DNA of 51,319 nucleotides from an uncultured Lachnospiraceae bacterium (GTDB lineage Bacteria > Bacillota > Clostridia > Lachnospirales > Lachnospiraceae), in the NCBI GenBank assembly GCA_947179245.1, contig CAMXBD010000003.1, positions 1 to 51,319 of the forward strand. Reading direction: 5' to 3'. Shown here one piece after another: positions 50,352 to 51,319 of the stretch. The notes below the pieces were generated by a model that did not search any database, was not told where the DNA came from, and saw only the letters and a program-made list of their open reading frames with translations. Numbering within the stretch: the first letter of the stretch is position 1; every line of letters starts with the position of its first letter. A program made the translations under genes and the position numbers.

Positions 50352-51319
50352 AATTCCTTTAAAATATCAGTTGAATGCTCAATGACATATTGATAATACC
50401 GGACCAGCTTTTTAACCATAATCTCTGGCGCCAGTTTATCGATCCGCCTCCTTGCCTTTCTTCCCATTTCTGTTTTCTGCGCTTCATTCATGGCTGCCGC
50501 TTCATTCATTTTATCCAGCAGGCTCTCCGAGTCACCCGGAATACATAATAAGCCATTTTCGCCATCATCAATTAGCTGCTCATAACTAGCACCGTCGGTT
50601 CCAATTACAACCCTTTCAAAATACATCGCTTCCATACATGTATTAGAAAAATTTTCGATGAAAGACGGGCAAATAACAAAATCTGCCTGCATAACAATCG
50701 GATATAATGAATTATGCGGAAGGGCTTTCACATAAATGAATCGATCTCGATATTTTCCAGCCCCGTTTCTCAAAGATCGTACTAAGTTTTCTTTACATCC
50801 GCCCTGCTCAATACCGCAGCATACAAAGTAATACTCCCGATTCAGTTCTAAAAACCGCTCTAATATATTTGCGATTACTAAAACGCCTTTTGTAATCGTT
50901 AATCGACCAAAGAAAAGAAAATATTTTTTTCCTTCTAATCTATTATGATATACGCTGGCGTCATATTCACTGCATTCATTCCAAAACGGCGTTTCGATAA
51001 CCTGAACTCGTCTGTGAGTATCCTTTGCAAATGCATTTGCATTAACTTTGCTTGGTGCAAACACTGCTGTACACCTTTTAGCTGCCAAGCGTTGCAGGAA
51101 TGCCCGTGTATTTGCTATCGTTTTATTTGGATAGTCTCTATAGTACAATTTATCATAACTGGATAATCTCATAGTGGCTGGAATCTTCCCATAATATAAA
51201 ATTGACCAGCTCCGTATGGAAGAAAATTGAATAATATCCACTTTTCTTATACTGATAAGTTCTGAAATTTTTCTATTAACAATAATTATAAAACTGTAGT
51301 GTTTTGGAATTTCTGAAAG
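50348..51319 (-). CDS. GT4-type glycosyltransferase, 5' end truncated by window edge
   Basis: KKYFLFFGRLTITKGVLVIANIL, ADFVICPSFIENFSNTCMEAMYFERVVIGTDGASYEQLIDDGENGLLC. The frame stays open upstream of the GTG at 51244 to the end of the window (LSEIPKHYSFIIIVNRKISELISIRK). Confidence 0.85.
   Translation of the reverse strand, partial: LSEIPKHYSFIIIVNRKISELISIRKVDIIQFSSIRSWSILYYGKIPATMRLSSYDKLYYRDYPNKTIANTRAFLQRLAAKRCTAVFAPSKVNANAFAKDTHRRVQVIETPFWNECSEYDASVYHNRLEGKKYFLFFGRLTITKGVLVIANILERFLELNREYYFVCCGIEQGGCKENLVRSLRNGAGKYRDRFIYVKALPHNSLYPIVMQADFVICPSFIENFSNTCMEAMYFERVVIGTDGASYEQLIDDGENGLLCIPGDSESLLDKMNEAAAMNEAQKTEMGRKARRRIDKLAPEIMVKKLVRYYQYVIEHSTDILKEF

Overview
51.3 kb from a motile, butyrate-producing Firmicute. 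Protein similarity suggests Lachnospiraceae/Clostridia, but I could not run a search. The left ~30 kb is mostly housekeeping: an atypical short flagellin; a minus-strand group with Tex, an HD-GYP phosphodiesterase, a TIM-barrel isomerase, a CHASE2 class III nucleotidyl cyclase, a FecR-like protein and a secreted Ig-like protein; MoxR/DUF58/transglutaminase; secA-prfB, with the prfB programmed +1 frameshift readable in the DNA; ptb-buk; split purine genes (AICAR transformylase plus a PurO-type IMP cyclohydrolase); a GGDEF-EAL protein; and guaB. The right ~18 kb (about 33.2-51.3 kb) is visibly AT-richer and is a glycan-modification locus. It encodes an epimerase, a DUF4422 protein, four GT2 glycosyltransferases, a GT4 cut by the window edge, an AsnB-type amidotransferase, two radical SAM proteins and a standalone membrane-anchored protein. 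The most striking observation is that eight proteins in this locus carry the same kind of short Rossmann-like module (YGAG or a degenerate form), attached N-terminally, C-terminally or alone. One of them is a three-part fusion: Rossmann-like module, radical SAM, polysaccharide pyruvyl transferase. Other points of interest are an HD phosphohydrolase with a small partner gene, a 153-bp imperfect palindrome in the purine region, and a 56-aa ORF missing from the supplied ORF track.
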